NCBI GenBank assembly: GCA_050251195.1
Contig: JBFWNG010000004.1
Span: forward strand, 1-64,000
Direction: 5' to 3'
Origin: JBFWNG01 sp050251195
Lineage (GTDB): Bacteria > Bdellovibrionota_B > Oligoflexia > Oligoflexales > Oligoflexaceae
Length of the DNA: 64,000 nucleotides
In this document: positions 1 to 9,561 of the stretch, piece after piece
Layout of the letters: each line of letters begins with the position of its first letter
Position numbering within the stretch: position 1 is the first letter of the stretch
Program-made: the position numbers and the translations under genes
Notes under the pieces: generated by a model
Seen by the model: the letters and a program-made list of their open reading frames with translations, nothing else
What the model was told of the DNA's origin: nothing
Database searches by the model: none

Positions 1-72
1 ACACGGAAGTCAAGCTCCTCAGCGGCGATGGTACTGCTGTCTTAACAGTGGGAGAGTAGCACAACGCAGCCT
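1..72 (+). rRNA. rrf: 5S ribosomal RNA, 3' part
   Basis: The first 72 bases match the second half of bacterial 5S rRNA: a GAAGTCAAGC-like loop, the CGGCGATGGTACTG helix and the GGGAGAGTAGC segment near the 3' end, followed directly by a terminator. The 5' part lies outside the window, so this is the end of an rRNA operon read on the plus strand. The exact 3' end is estimated to a few bases. Confidence 0.93.
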
Positions 73-78
73 TATTAT

Positions 79-111
79 AAAAAGCCCTTTGGTTATCCAA
101 AGGGCTTTTTT
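79..111 (+). terminator. Rho-independent terminator of the rRNA operon
   Basis: A perfect 14-bp stem (79-92 with 97-110) closes a 4-base loop. Its A-rich left arm pairs with the terminal T run. It lies a few bases after the 5S RNA and ends the rRNA transcript. Confidence 0.93.
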
Positions 112-118
112 ATTGTCT

Positions 119-193
119 GAGATCCTTCGCAGGGAATGAGGGGGGACTGACCCCTCATTCCATTCCGTCATCCTGAGCGAAGCGAAGGATCTC
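119..193. repeat. REP-like nested palindrome (TCCTGAGCGAAGCGAAGGATCT type)
   Basis: The outer arms 119-130 and 182-193 are a perfect 12-bp inverted repeat. Inside them a second perfect 10-bp hairpin (134-143 with 151-160) has a 7-base loop. The right end, TCCTGAGCGAAGCGAAGGAT, belongs to a palindromic motif I know from many bacterial genomes. The element overlaps the 3' end of the kinase gene read from the minus strand and supplies its last codons and stop. A short fragment of the same motif (TTCTTCGCTTCGCTC) lies near 61218. Confidence 0.8.
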
Positions 194-2813
194 GATCAGA
201 AATATTCACATTCGGTCCACCACAAAGGTCCGTCACCGTTTGAAGCAACACGGAAACCATAGCGGGCTTCGTCAAGTAAACTTGAAATCCCGCAGCGAAT
301 GCTTGTTTTTCGAACTCAGAGCCAATATGCGCGCTCAAGGCAACGGCAGGGATGTTTGCGTTCGCACCCATTAACTTTCGGATATTGCGCATAAGGTCGT
401 AGCCGTTCTCCCTCGGCATTGAAATGTCGCACACCATTGCGTCGAGCGGATACTCGTTTAGGATGTGGAGAGCTCTTTCCGCCGAATTAGCTGACAGAAC
501 CTGCGCACCGGCCTGCTTCAGCATCAGTTCCAACATCGTCAATACGTCGGGCATGTCGTCCACAATAAGTACTTTTTTGTTGCGAAGTGGATGCGGTTCG
601 AGCGCAGGGGCCGCTGCCTCTGGAGGGCTTAGTTCTTCGGCAATGGGAAGAAGAGGAAAAGTGACTGTAACTGTCGAGCCCCTGTTCTCACCGGCGCTTT
701 CAATAACGATGGTGCCGCCATGAAATTCCGTCAGAGCTTTGACGATCGGCAGACCGAGACCGAGACCGCCATACGTCCGCGAGGGCGAACTGTCCTGCTG
801 CGCGAAGGGCTCGAATATCTGGTGCAGAAACTCAGGCTTGATTCCGATTCCGGTATCTCTCACCTTTACTTGGACGGTGCCCTCTCCGCGAGCGACATCG
901 ACATCGACCTTGCCGCCCTTGGGAGTGAACTTGACGGCGTTGGAAAGTAAGTTCCACAATATCTGTTGCAAACGTTCAGGATCTCCCCTGACGACGGCAT
1001 CGTGTTGGTCAAACTGAACTTTTACGACAATCTCCTTTTGAGCAGCTGCGAAGTTAATAGCCTCAACGGCGTGTTCAACGATTTTGTTTATCGACACGAC
1101 GGTTGACTGCATTTCCAATTGTCCTCGTCGAAACAAGGACATGTCGAGAATGTCGTCAATAATTTGTAATTCCAGCTTTGCGTTGCGATCCAATATATCT
1201 AGAATCTTCGTAATCTCCTGATTCGTCTCCCTTTCGCGGAGGCAATTGAGCCAGCCGGTTATCACACTGATGGGTGTTCGCAGTTCATGACTGGCAATGG
1301 CTAGGAATTCGTCCTTCTTGCGAACGGCATCTTCAGCCAGGTTTCGGGCGATTTTTTCTTTTTCGAGAATGCTTTCTCTTTCGAGTTCGATTTTTTTTCT
1401 TTCCGTTATATCGCGCAAAAAAGCGGTGAAAATAGGGCGCCCCTCTACACGCAATGCCGCGATCGAGATCTCGACCGGGAACTCAGAGCCGTCAGAGCGT
1501 AACGCAATTGTTTCGATGCGCCTCCTAAGGAGAGGGCCAACGCCCGTTCCCAGATAACGCTGCAATCCGGTGTAGTGAGCTTGTCGCATCCGAGCGGGAA
1601 TGACGACGTCAGGCATCAAGCGGCCCAGGACGTCTTCTCGCTTAACATGGAACGTTGCCTCGGCGGCACGGTTGAATTCTATGATTCTGCTGTCGGAGTC
1701 TATCGTTACGATCGAATCCAAAGCTGACTCAAGGGTCTCAACCTTCCGCGTTTCGCTCTCCTCGACAGCTTTCTGAGCGATGGTTCGCTTTGTAATCTCT
1801 TCGGCCAACAATTCGTTACGACTGCATAACAAAAACAAGAAGCCGCCAAGCAACCCTACAAAGAGGGTGCCTCCGGACAAAACCATCCAGCTGATGCGCG
1901 TGGATTCCACAAAATTCGCTGCCGGTTCCATGGTCAGTTTCCATTTTATTCCTGCTATGGGTTCAAACGACTTTGTAATGGAGAAATCTGGCCCTTTGCC
2001 CTGCGCCTTTTTGTTGTCATAAATGGTCGTTCCGTTTTGATCAGTTATTTTTAGCGCAACCTTTCTCGCTCCATTAGGCCCGAGAACGGCGTTTAACATT
2101 TCTGACATTTGGAGAGCTACAACGAAGAACCCGGCTACTTGAACGGCCTCCGGCCTCCCAGATTTGATCAATGCCCTTTGCACGATGATGACACCCTTTG
2201 ATCCAGGAACCAGCAATCGAATAGAGCCGCTTGCCACTGGCCTGTCTGTTTCGGCTGCGAGATCGAACGTTGCCTTCCTGTTCGGATCGGAGGCTGCGTC
2301 GAAACCTATCACGGCGATATTTTTCTCCCTAGGCTCAATGTATTTCACCACAATATACTCGGACCGCTCGTGTGCCGGAACCTTCTTGTTTGAAGCTTGA
2401 TATTCAAAGATTGTGATTTTGTCTCCGCCATTTGGGGCAGAGCTACGCTCGAATGCTTCTCGGTGACTATCTTGAACGAGAGGGTCCCATGAAATGGCCT
2501 GCACACCCGCATAATGTGATAATAGATCTAGCGTGAATATCCGGAACTCGGCACTGCTCATCGAACTCCCTTGAACGCTAAAGAATGCGTTCAGGACTTC
2601 GAGAATGCCCGTGTATTGCTCCATGCCGTTGTTTAGATCTTCAGTTATTAACTCGGACTCGGCTCTGAATTGGCCTTCCAGTTTTGCGCGTTCATAGTAG
2701 ACGGCGAGTCGATAGGCTGTGACGGCTAACATGACGGCGCCCAAAAGCGGCAGAGCGACGATCTTGAACCGCTTTTTCCAGAGGTCTCTCGGCTGTCCAA
2801 ATAGGCAGAGCAT
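168..2813 (-). CDS. Hybrid sensor histidine kinase (CHASE, PAS, HisKA, HATPase, REC)
   Basis: Membrane sensor kinase of 881 residues. A first membrane helix (about 15-40) is followed by a periplasmic CHASE-type sensor (about 70-270) and a second helix (about 308-332). A PAS domain (about 355-475), a HisKA segment with the phospho-accepting His509 in ASHELRTP, and an ATPase with N box (NLLSNAVKF) and G boxes (DTGIGI, GGLGLGL) follow. The C-terminal receiver domain has acceptor Asp796 in VCDISMP. The ligand cannot be told. No dedicated output regulator gene is adjacent, so it probably passes phosphate to a distant partner. The last nine residues are encoded by the REP-like palindrome at 119-193, so the natural end may have been altered. 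Confidence 0.93.
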   Translation of the reverse strand: MLCLFGQPRDLWKKRFKIVALPLLGAVMLAVTAYRLAVYYERAKLEGQFRAESELITEDLNNGMEQYTGILEVLNAFFSVQGSSMSSAEFRIFTLDLLSHYAGVQAISWDPLVQDSHREAFERSSAPNGGDKITIFEYQASNKKVPAHERSEYIVVKYIEPREKNIAVIGFDAASDPNRKATFDLAAETDRPVASGSIRLLVPGSKGVIIVQRALIKSGRPEAVQVAGFFVVALQMSEMLNAVLGPNGARKVALKITDQNGTTIYDNKKAQGKGPDFSITKSFEPIAGIKWKLTMEPAANFVESTRISWMVLSGGTLFVGLLGGFLFLLCSRNELLAEEITKRTIAQKAVEESETRKVETLESALDSIVTIDSDSRIIEFNRAAEATFHVKREDVLGRLMPDVVIPARMRQAHYTGLQRYLGTGVGPLLRRRIETIALRSDGSEFPVEISIAALRVEGRPIFTAFLRDITERKKIELERESILEKEKIARNLAEDAVRKKDEFLAIASHELRTPISVITGWLNCLRERETNQEITKILDILDRNAKLELQIIDDILDMSLFRRGQLEMQSTVVSINKIVEHAVEAINFAAAQKEIVVKVQFDQHDAVVRGDPERLQQILWNLLSNAVKFTPKGGKVDVDVARGEGTVQVKVRDTGIGIKPEFLHQIFEPFAQQDSSPSRTYGGLGLGLPIVKALTEFHGGTIVIESAGENRGSTVTVTFPLLPIAEELSPPEAAAPALEPHPLRNKKVLIVDDMPDVLTMLELMLKQAGAQVLSANSAERALHILNEYPLDAMVCDISMPRENGYDLMRNIRKLMGANANIPAVALSAHIGSEFEKQAFAAGFQVYLTKPAMVSVLLQTVTDLCGGPNVNISDRDPSLRSG

Positions 2814-2927
2814 TTTTGGCGCTACCCGTATCTGTTACAAGAGCGGAAAATAGACGAACCTATCTAATACTTTCCTAAGGATTTTGCCAAGCGGATCTTC
2901 CTAGTCGTAGGTTCGTCATCCTGATGC

Positions 2928-4391
2928 TTAAAGACGTTCAAAGCTCAAGCCATCCGGCACCTTCGCTTGACCGTAGCTGCCGGTCCCCGCACCCCAACAT
3001 TTAAGTCCCGAATTGTCCAGCGCGCACGCATGAGTTTCACCTACGCTAAGGGTCGAGGTGTTTTTCAAACGGGGAACATTGGTCTCTCCTTGGTCGTACT
3101 TTCCAAAGCAAGAAACCGTCTTGTCCTCATTTACGGAGCAAATGTTGTCACCGTAGGAAGCAAGCTCTTGCGGAAATTTTGCTTCGTCGGGAACCTCCAA
3201 TGGTTTTTCGGTTTCTCCTTGCCAGCAATCGATCCCGTCGTCATCAATGGCGCAAAGATTTACGTTGGTCGCGATAACCTGCTTCGTTCCAAATAGTTGG
3301 GGAAATGCATCGCCTTCCATTGGGTAGTAACCATTGCTACTCGCCCTATCGATGCAGCGGCCTTTGCCTTTCGCATTGATAATACAAAGGGCGTCAGGAG
3401 CAGTTACGATAACATCGCCGTCTTCCAGATCCACTGTGGAAGGGTTAATGCCAAAACCGGTTGCAAACCTTCCATCACAATTGAGCTTGCTCTTGCCGGT
3501 CGCCGAGCTTTCCAGTACTCCGCAAATGTATGTCTTCGAACCATAGAGCTTCGTATAGGTCTCAACTGAAGACGGAGGATATGCGGAAGACAATGACGGT
3601 TTGTCTTGAGCCGAACCGAAACAATATATCCCTTCCTCTTCAAGAACGCATGCAAAGTCATCGCCAGAAACCATGTCGACCGGATGCTTGAACTTCCGTA
3701 CCTGCTCCATCTTGCGAAGCTCTTCGGCCATCCCGCCCCAAGAGGTGCCTCCCCAACATTTCATACCGGTATCGTCGGTGGCACAGGTATGGAAATTGCC
3801 CGCGCTTACAAGATAACCTGATCGAAAAATTTCCTTAAACCTTTGAACGTAGGGCTTCAGCTCCGGAAATTCAACGTCGTCCGTCGTTACGTTATAGACG
3901 ATAGTTCCGTCTTGCATTTTTTTGAGGAGGTTTTCTATATCGGAGATTTCTTTTTGGATACTATCCAGCTCGTTCGCGAACTCACCCTTCTCCGTTTCAA
4001 GCTGCGTCGTGTCAAGACCTTCCGCTTGAGCCAATTCGATCTGCTCGTCATAAACTAAAATGATGCGGTTGATTTCATGCTGACGCAATTTTCTCTTTTC
4101 ATAGAGCTTATCCTCAAAAGTCGAAAGGAGCATCTTCCTCGTCTTGAGTTTGCAAAATTCCTTCGACGGAGGACGATCGGGTGGACAGTCGCTTCGGACG
4201 ACTCTGTAATTGTCAATGTAGTAAATGCGTTTGGGGTCGTTGTCGGTTGCTTCAGGATCGGTCGCGACGATCTCCGTGGATTCGCCTTTCTTAGCCTTGT
4301 CCTTGTTAGAGCGATCGAGAATCCGATCGCATCCGACTGTAAGTGAAAGTACCAGCGCCAACATCAACTCAATTTTCGAATTCCGTATCAT
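2928..4391 (-). CDS. RCC1-repeat lipoprotein (copy A)
   Basis: Predicted lipoprotein of 487 residues; function unknown. The start at 4391 is preferred over the longer frame because AGGAG lies 7 bases upstream and the signal peptide then begins normally, ending in lipobox LTVGC. The N-terminal third contains a charged coiled coil (about 85-180) with repeated Glu/Lys/Leu. The C-terminal two thirds carries degenerate RCC1-type blade repeats with the recurring pattern H-x-C-A-x-D-x-x-G-x-K-C-W-G, suggesting a disulphide-rich beta propeller on the cell surface or in the periplasm. It is a close paralogue of the gene upstream (4417-5865), separated by 25 bases, and likely co-transcribed with it. 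Confidence 0.88.
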   Translation of the reverse strand: MIRNSKIELMLALVLSLTVGCDRILDRSNKDKAKKGESTEIVATDPEATDNDPKRIYYIDNYRVVRSDCPPDRPPSKEFCKLKTRKMLLSTFEDKLYEKRKLRQHEINRIILVYDEQIELAQAEGLDTTQLETEKGEFANELDSIQKEISDIENLLKKMQDGTIVYNVTTDDVEFPELKPYVQRFKEIFRSGYLVSAGNFHTCATDDTGMKCWGGTSWGGMAEELRKMEQVRKFKHPVDMVSGDDFACVLEEEGIYCFGSAQDKPSLSSAYPPSSVETYTKLYGSKTYICGVLESSATGKSKLNCDGRFATGFGINPSTVDLEDGDVIVTAPDALCIINAKGKGRCIDRASSNGYYPMEGDAFPQLFGTKQVIATNVNLCAIDDDGIDCWQGETEKPLEVPDEAKFPQELASYGDNICSVNEDKTVSCFGKYDQGETNVPRLKNTSTLSVGETHACALDNSGLKCWGAGTGSYGQAKVPDGLSFERL

Positions 4392-4416
4392 ATATGTGTC
4401 TCCTATTTCTTGTTTC

Positions 4417-5865
4417 TTATCGTCTAGGCACTGCGTCAAACTTCAAGTTGTCAGGCACATTTGCTTGACCTCTATGACCGACCTCGGGACCAGGTCCCCA
4501 GCATTTGAGGCCCGCATCGTCGAGCGCGCACGTATGTATGGTGCCGGCGCTTAAAACAACGGCATTTCTTAACGATGGAACATTCGTTTGACCATGTTCA
4601 CTTGCACCGAAGCAAGAGACTGTTTTATCGAGATTGATCGTGCAGATATTATCTTCGAATGAGCTAAGTTCTCTTGGCGCTTTCGCGGCTTCTGGAATGG
4701 TTAACGCCGCATGTTCTTGGTTTTGCCAGCAAACAAGACCATCTTCGTGAATGGCGCATGCATTCTTGGTAGTAGATGCTGCTCGCACAGGGCTGAACAT
4801 TTGAGGAGCTACGCTGTCATACGGAAAATCGTTTCGCCCCGTATTGGTGTCGGCAAGGCATTTCTGTTTACCTTGAGCGGTAATAACGCAAACAACGTCT
4901 TCCGCTGTGATGACCACGTCGCCCAGATCAAGATCGAGGCTCAGCCGTATCCCAAAACCGTTGTACCACTTACCTCCGCAGTTAATCTTGTCTTTTCCTG
5001 TGGCGTTATTGTGTAGGATGCCGCACACGTAGGTTTTCGTTCCGTATAATTTGGTGTACGTCTCGACGGGGCCGGGAGGGGGCGTATAGAGATCACGCGT
5101 TTTATCTTCTGGACCAAAGCAGAAGATATCGCGATCGTCGAGTACGCAGGTGAAGTTGTCTCCTGATACCATATCGACGGGATTTTTGAATGTTCGCCCC
5201 GACAAATATCTTTCAAGTTCGTGAGCCATGCCGCCCCACGTGCTTCCTCCCCAACATTTAACGCCTTCATTGTCGGTGATGCACGTATGAGTGTCGCCCG
5301 CGGTCACAAGGTATGCCGAACGGAAGATCTCTGGGAACCTTTTCACGTAGGGTTTGAACTCTGGAAATGAGTCGCCCTCTGCCGTGATTCGGTATACTAA
5401 AGGTTCCGTTTCCATTTTTGCCATCAGATTCTCGATCTGAGCAATCTCTTTGCTAATCCCATTGCGCTCTCCGTCTAACGTATTGCGTTTTTCTTCTAGA
5501 TCGTGGACATCTAGACCTTGTTCCCGCCCTAAACGAATTTGTTCGTCATAAGCTGCAATCAATCTCTCCCGTTTGTTCTTCTGAATTTTTCGATCCTCAA
5601 AAAGTTTGCCCTCGAATTTAGACTGCAACATCTTGCGGATATTAGTCCGGCAGAATTCTTTTGAAACGGGTCTGTCGGGTGTACAATCAGCACGAACCAC
5701 GCGGTGGTTTTCGATATAATATATACGCATGGGTTCCGATGCGGTGCCGTCGGCATTGAGGTCGGTCCCGATTATTTTCACATCAGATCCCTTGTGATTT
5801 TCGCCACAAGCAAGCATCGTTGCAAAGAGCGCCATAACCGTTTTAAAAAAATTATTCCTGGACAT
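4417..5865 (-). CDS. RCC1-repeat lipoprotein (copy B)
   Basis: Paralogue of the 2928-4391 product, 482 residues, with the same order: signal peptide with lipobox MLAC, a segment reading RIYYIENHRVVRADC, a coiled coil (about 80-165), then RCC1-like repeats with HTCITDNEGVKCWGG and HTCALDDAGLKCWG motifs. The start has an excellent ribosome site (TAAGGAGGA, 6 bases before ATG). The two genes look like a tandem duplication that has since diverged along the whole length. A role in binding proteins or surface polymers fits the propeller fold, but no substrate can be named. Confidence 0.88.
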   Translation of the reverse strand: MSRNNFFKTVMALFATMLACGENHKGSDVKIIGTDLNADGTASEPMRIYYIENHRVVRADCTPDRPVSKEFCRTNIRKMLQSKFEGKLFEDRKIQKNKRERLIAAYDEQIRLGREQGLDVHDLEEKRNTLDGERNGISKEIAQIENLMAKMETEPLVYRITAEGDSFPEFKPYVKRFPEIFRSAYLVTAGDTHTCITDNEGVKCWGGSTWGGMAHELERYLSGRTFKNPVDMVSGDNFTCVLDDRDIFCFGPEDKTRDLYTPPPGPVETYTKLYGTKTYVCGILHNNATGKDKINCGGKWYNGFGIRLSLDLDLGDVVITAEDVVCVITAQGKQKCLADTNTGRNDFPYDSVAPQMFSPVRAASTTKNACAIHEDGLVCWQNQEHAALTIPEAAKAPRELSSFEDNICTINLDKTVSCFGASEHGQTNVPSLRNAVVLSAGTIHTCALDDAGLKCWGPGPEVGHRGQANVPDNLKFDAVPRR

Positions 5866-6324
5866 TCCATTTCCTCCTTATCCAATTACAGGCTGTAGGT
5901 GTCACCGCGGAACGCAGTGCTTAGCCGTGGAGCATAATGCAAAGGTGGCTCGAAAGGGGCGCGTTTTTGGGATCGGGATTCGAAAGTGGTGTTGTTTGGC
6001 ACCACGTCATAAAGGTCTATCGTTCCTGGAGCTTGTCCTAAGGCACTTACAAATCCCCTGGGAATTTTCGACAGCCGGTTGATCTTACTGTTGCAGCTAG
6101 GGAGGATGGCTAGTTTCTCCGTGTCTGTATTATGGTCATGTGTCTTACTTGCATGCGTCACGGCGATTTGGAAGGGTACTGGTGTTGACTGGCACCAGTT
6201 TTCGATGTAATCGACATTTCCGCCCTGTAAAGATAGGTGGGATTGAGTAAAAGCGTCTTCAATTGAATTTTGGGTTGTATGGTACAATGGAATCATCAGC
6301 CAATAGCATTAATTCGAGGGTTAT
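5866..6324. other. Intergenic region with a doubtful 136-codon ORF
   Basis: The 459 bases lie between divergent lipoprotein genes. A minus-strand frame (5886-6296) stays open for 136 codons and ends 20 bases before the ribosome site of the 4417-5865 gene. It has no clear ribosome site, signal peptide or recognised motif. Its C-terminal half (GTIDLYDVVPNN, then a Pro/Arg-rich end) reads somewhat protein-like, so it may be a gene remnant. A TACAAT at 6283-6288 could be the -10 box of the plus-strand gene at 6325, but no good -35 box is seen. Confidence 0.35.
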
Positions 6325-7830
6325 GTGTTACGAGTATTGAGTATATTTCTGATCTTGTTTGCCATCGTTTCGTGTCGCGCCCGAACTACGTCTAAGCCCT
6401 TTGGCAATGACTATGGGCGAGGCGGACGCATCATAGATTGTCCAAATGGGCAGCCAAAACCCGGATTTCCCAGATATGTGGCAACTGAGGTCCATGAAGC
6501 AATGATGGTGCAATACCCTGACGGTACGTATAGCTCTGATCGCTTGCAATTAGGACCAAGTAACCTTGGGTATATAGAGAAAGCATTGTATTTTAATGAA
6601 CGATTGAAAAAACTCGACCCCGTTCGCTATCAAAAGTTTAAGGAGTGGATATCCGCCTTCAAAAATGAAGCGAAGTTTGTGCCTGATCAATACCATATCT
6701 CTGACGACTTTGATGTGGCCGAGGTAGCTCCCGGCTGCAGCGATTTACAAGTCATTTATCGTCAGCCCCCAATTTTGAACTCTAGTGACGATACCCCGCC
6801 ATCCAGCAAGAAGCGGTATATTATCTATGAACCATACTGGAACAATCTTGATGACACTCACAGAGCTGTCTTGGTGTTGCATGAAGTGGTATATCGTGAT
6901 GCAGTTCAATACCAGACAGAAATGGCGCATCGTACAGCCCGGGAAACTCGCTTTTTCGTTCGCATGATTTTAATGGACCGGTGGAAGGACTTCGACCAGA
7001 AAAAATATTTTCAAGCGCTGGAAACAGAGGATATGAATCTCCAAGGCTACATTGAGATAATTGGATTAAAGATTTTAGGCAGCACTCTTGAGTATGGAGA
7101 AAATGGCAAGGTTATAGGAGGTAAAATCGTTCCGCAGGACAAGTGGTGGGACAACCAAGGGAAGCCCCAGAAGGACTGGCGAGATCACATGGGGAATATT
7201 TACAAATTTGGGATGACGCCCGGACAGGACAAAGCAAAAGTAATTATCGAAAATGAGAATCGGATAACGATTGAAGGGACCTTTCTCGCATGGCCAGATC
7301 ACGAACATGAGCCTTCAGACTACCACTGGTTGAAACTGAGCGATACGACGAGTTTGGAACGATACTCCGAGGAATATGAAAACTACAAGCTTGTGTTTGA
7401 TAAAGACAGGAGAATTATCGCTGGCGATACGAATGATAGTTATACGCTTCGAATGTCCAAGACATGGCGCTATACCGCCCATGGATTCGAAGCGGATGCG
7501 AACGGGATTTTTACCCGTGTTACAAAGACATTTGGCACATGGGGACTAAATGACCTTTTGCCAATTTATCAAGGTCGCATATGGGTATTTGGTGAGCCAG
7601 AGGATCCAAGTTTCGAAAGATATGACGGCGATATCGATTTTGAAACTCCTGCAGATCTTGATCTCTATCCTAATGGCATACCCAAAACAGTTAAGGTATT
7701 CCAAACAGGCGACAATATACGACAGCTGGGGGGCATGGGTGTCTATATGCATGATCGGGCCGGAAACAAGCACCTCGTGAACAAGGGCGATACGATAAAC
7801 ATCGATCAGGACGGATACCTCGTTCCCTAA
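6325..7830 (+). CDS. HExxYR-motif lipoprotein (copy A)
   Basis: Predicted lipoprotein of 501 residues starting with GTG behind GAGGG. The signal peptide ends in lipobox AIVSC. The mature N-terminus has GNDYGRGG and DCPNGQ, shared with the next gene. A central segment reads LHEVVYRDA and is followed by RTARETRFFVR. This HExxYR...TRxFxR pattern recurs in uncharacterised exported proteins of Bdellovibrio-like bacteria (recalled). It resembles a zinc-peptidase helix whose second His has become Tyr, so it may be a degenerate or non-peptidase relative. The C-terminal half is probably beta-rich. Its tandem paralogue follows after 106 bases. Confidence 0.88.
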   Translation: MLRVLSIFLILFAIVSCRARTTSKPFGNDYGRGGRIIDCPNGQPKPGFPRYVATEVHEAMMVQYPDGTYSSDRLQLGPSNLGYIEKALYFNERLKKLDPVRYQKFKEWISAFKNEAKFVPDQYHISDDFDVAEVAPGCSDLQVIYRQPPILNSSDDTPPSSKKRYIIYEPYWNNLDDTHRAVLVLHEVVYRDAVQYQTEMAHRTARETRFFVRMILMDRWKDFDQKKYFQALETEDMNLQGYIEIIGLKILGSTLEYGENGKVIGGKIVPQDKWWDNQGKPQKDWRDHMGNIYKFGMTPGQDKAKVIIENENRITIEGTFLAWPDHEHEPSDYHWLKLSDTTSLERYSEEYENYKLVFDKDRRIIAGDTNDSYTLRMSKTWRYTAHGFEADANGIFTRVTKTFGTWGLNDLLPIYQGRIWVFGEPEDPSFERYDGDIDFETPADLDLYPNGIPKTVKVFQTGDNIRQLGGMGVYMHDRAGNKHLVNKGDTINIDQDGYLVP

Positions 7831-7936
7831 TAGAAACTCGAAGATCTCTCTTTGCGAGTAAGCGAGTCTAGATCTGATTTGATGCTCCGGCTTTGTGTTA
7901 TAATATGGAAAAATAAGATTTCTTTGAAGGAATGCT

Positions 7937-9487
7937 ATGCGACGAATCTTTTGCGCCGCTCTGATTGTTCTGGTTACCATTTCATGCCGATCGCGACTCA
8001 CCTCTGATCCATACGCCGGAAATGATTACGGACGAGGCGGGGACGTGGTTGATTGCCCTAATGGTCAACATTATCCTGAACCCGGCAGTGGACCACTACC
8101 TAATCATAGAAACATCGTCGCTTTGGAGATTCACCAAGATATAATGCAAAACGTGGACACGAGGAATGACTTCGGACCGGCCAACCAGGATTATATTAAA
8201 ACGGCTTTGAACGTGGTAGACCGCCTCGCAAAGGTAGATCCTGTACGACATGCTCGTCTCAAAGAGTGGATTCTGGAATTCGAAAAGGAAATGGTAACGA
8301 AGAAAAAAATCTCTGACTATCCCGATACCGGATCAATTGAGATTGCAGAGGATTGCACGAAGGTTCAGGTTGTCGAGCGCCGAAAACCTATTGTTGGTGA
8401 TGATGATCTAATCGCAGAAGACCTGAAAAAGCGATATTGGATTTTCGAAAAGTATTGGAACGCTATTGACGATAATAACAAAGCCACAATAGTTCTTCAC
8501 GAAGTTATTTATCGAGATGCTCCGGAAAACGGTCATGAAACTTCGGAACGAACACGTTTGTTTGTCAGAAAGCTTTTGAAAGACGGATTCAAAAATTTGA
8601 ATCAGAGGCAATATTTCGACTTCCTTAATGTTACTTTGGACTTTCCTGGCTACATCGAAGTCCTTGGCATCCCTGTTCTGGGAACTTCCTTAGTGGTTGA
8701 AAACGGAAAGACCACGAAGGGAACAATAATGCCACAGCATGAGTGGAAAGACTCTAACGGCAATCCACAAAAGGAATGGCGTGATGCTCAAAAAAACATT
8801 TATAGTTTCAAGTCAGAAATCGATGACACTTTGGCCAGAGTTGAAATCAATGAGAAAAGAGTAGCTGTTATTGGGAAATTCAATGTATGGCAAGACCACG
8901 ACCACAAAGTTGTGGGTGACTCCTTGCATTTTGTGAGAGTAAGCGAAAACGTCACCTTTCAGAAGGGAAGGAATGACAGATTTTTTGATCATAAATTCGT
9001 CTTTGAAGCTGCATCCAGCCCTTTTGGTTCCGCGCGGGGCCAGCTCATAGGTGCATACGTTTTGGATGCCCTAGAGAATGAAGGCCAGTTTCCCGAGGCA
9101 TGGCTTCGGATCGAAACAAAGAATGGGGAAAAAGAATCATCCTGGGGAGCGTTTGGCTTCGAGACAGACATAAAGGGAAGGGTGGCAAGCCTCTCGCAGG
9201 TACTCGGAAAGGGACAGAAAATGCTCGATGGCAGGATTTATGCGGAGGATGAACCACCGCCCGGACGCGAATGGGATGGATGGGCGCTCAGCGCATTCAG
9301 GGATCACATCGATTTGCACGATACCGGTATTCCTAAAGAATTTGTCTGTGAGCGCACTCATAGTTATATTGGCCAAACGCCTCAAACACCTTTGCCTTTA
9401 AAGAATCGAAGTGGAAAGGAGTATTTTCCCCGTTCAAATGAACTTCTCAAGTTTGATCGCGATGGTTACATTATTATCCAGAATTGA
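7937..9487 (+). CDS. HExxYR-motif lipoprotein (copy B)
   Basis: 516-residue paralogue of the 6325-7830 product. It has a signal peptide with lipobox VTISC, then GNDYGRGG and DCPNGQ, and the central LHEVIYRDA followed by SERTRLFVR. A segment like KEWRDAQKNIYSF matches KDWRDHMGNIYKF of copy A, so similarity extends along the protein. ATG is preceded by AAGGA at a good distance. A perfect TATAAT lies at 7899-7904 in the gap between the two genes, though without a convincing -35 box, so this copy may have its own promoter. Function unknown; probably anchored to a membrane facing the periplasm or outside. Confidence 0.88.
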   Translation: MRRIFCAALIVLVTISCRSRLTSDPYAGNDYGRGGDVVDCPNGQHYPEPGSGPLPNHRNIVALEIHQDIMQNVDTRNDFGPANQDYIKTALNVVDRLAKVDPVRHARLKEWILEFEKEMVTKKKISDYPDTGSIEIAEDCTKVQVVERRKPIVGDDDLIAEDLKKRYWIFEKYWNAIDDNNKATIVLHEVIYRDAPENGHETSERTRLFVRKLLKDGFKNLNQRQYFDFLNVTLDFPGYIEVLGIPVLGTSLVVENGKTTKGTIMPQHEWKDSNGNPQKEWRDAQKNIYSFKSEIDDTLARVEINEKRVAVIGKFNVWQDHDHKVVGDSLHFVRVSENVTFQKGRNDRFFDHKFVFEAASSPFGSARGQLIGAYVLDALENEGQFPEAWLRIETKNGEKESSWGAFGFETDIKGRVASLSQVLGKGQKMLDGRIYAEDEPPPGREWDGWALSAFRDHIDLHDTGIPKEFVCERTHSYIGQTPQTPLPLKNRSGKEYFPRSNELLKFDRDGYIIIQN

Positions 9488-9561
9488 GAGAAGCATTGCC
9501 GTCCTTGACCCCATAAGGCGAGGGCTAAATACCTGTGCTAACGCATAGCTAATTTATACGC

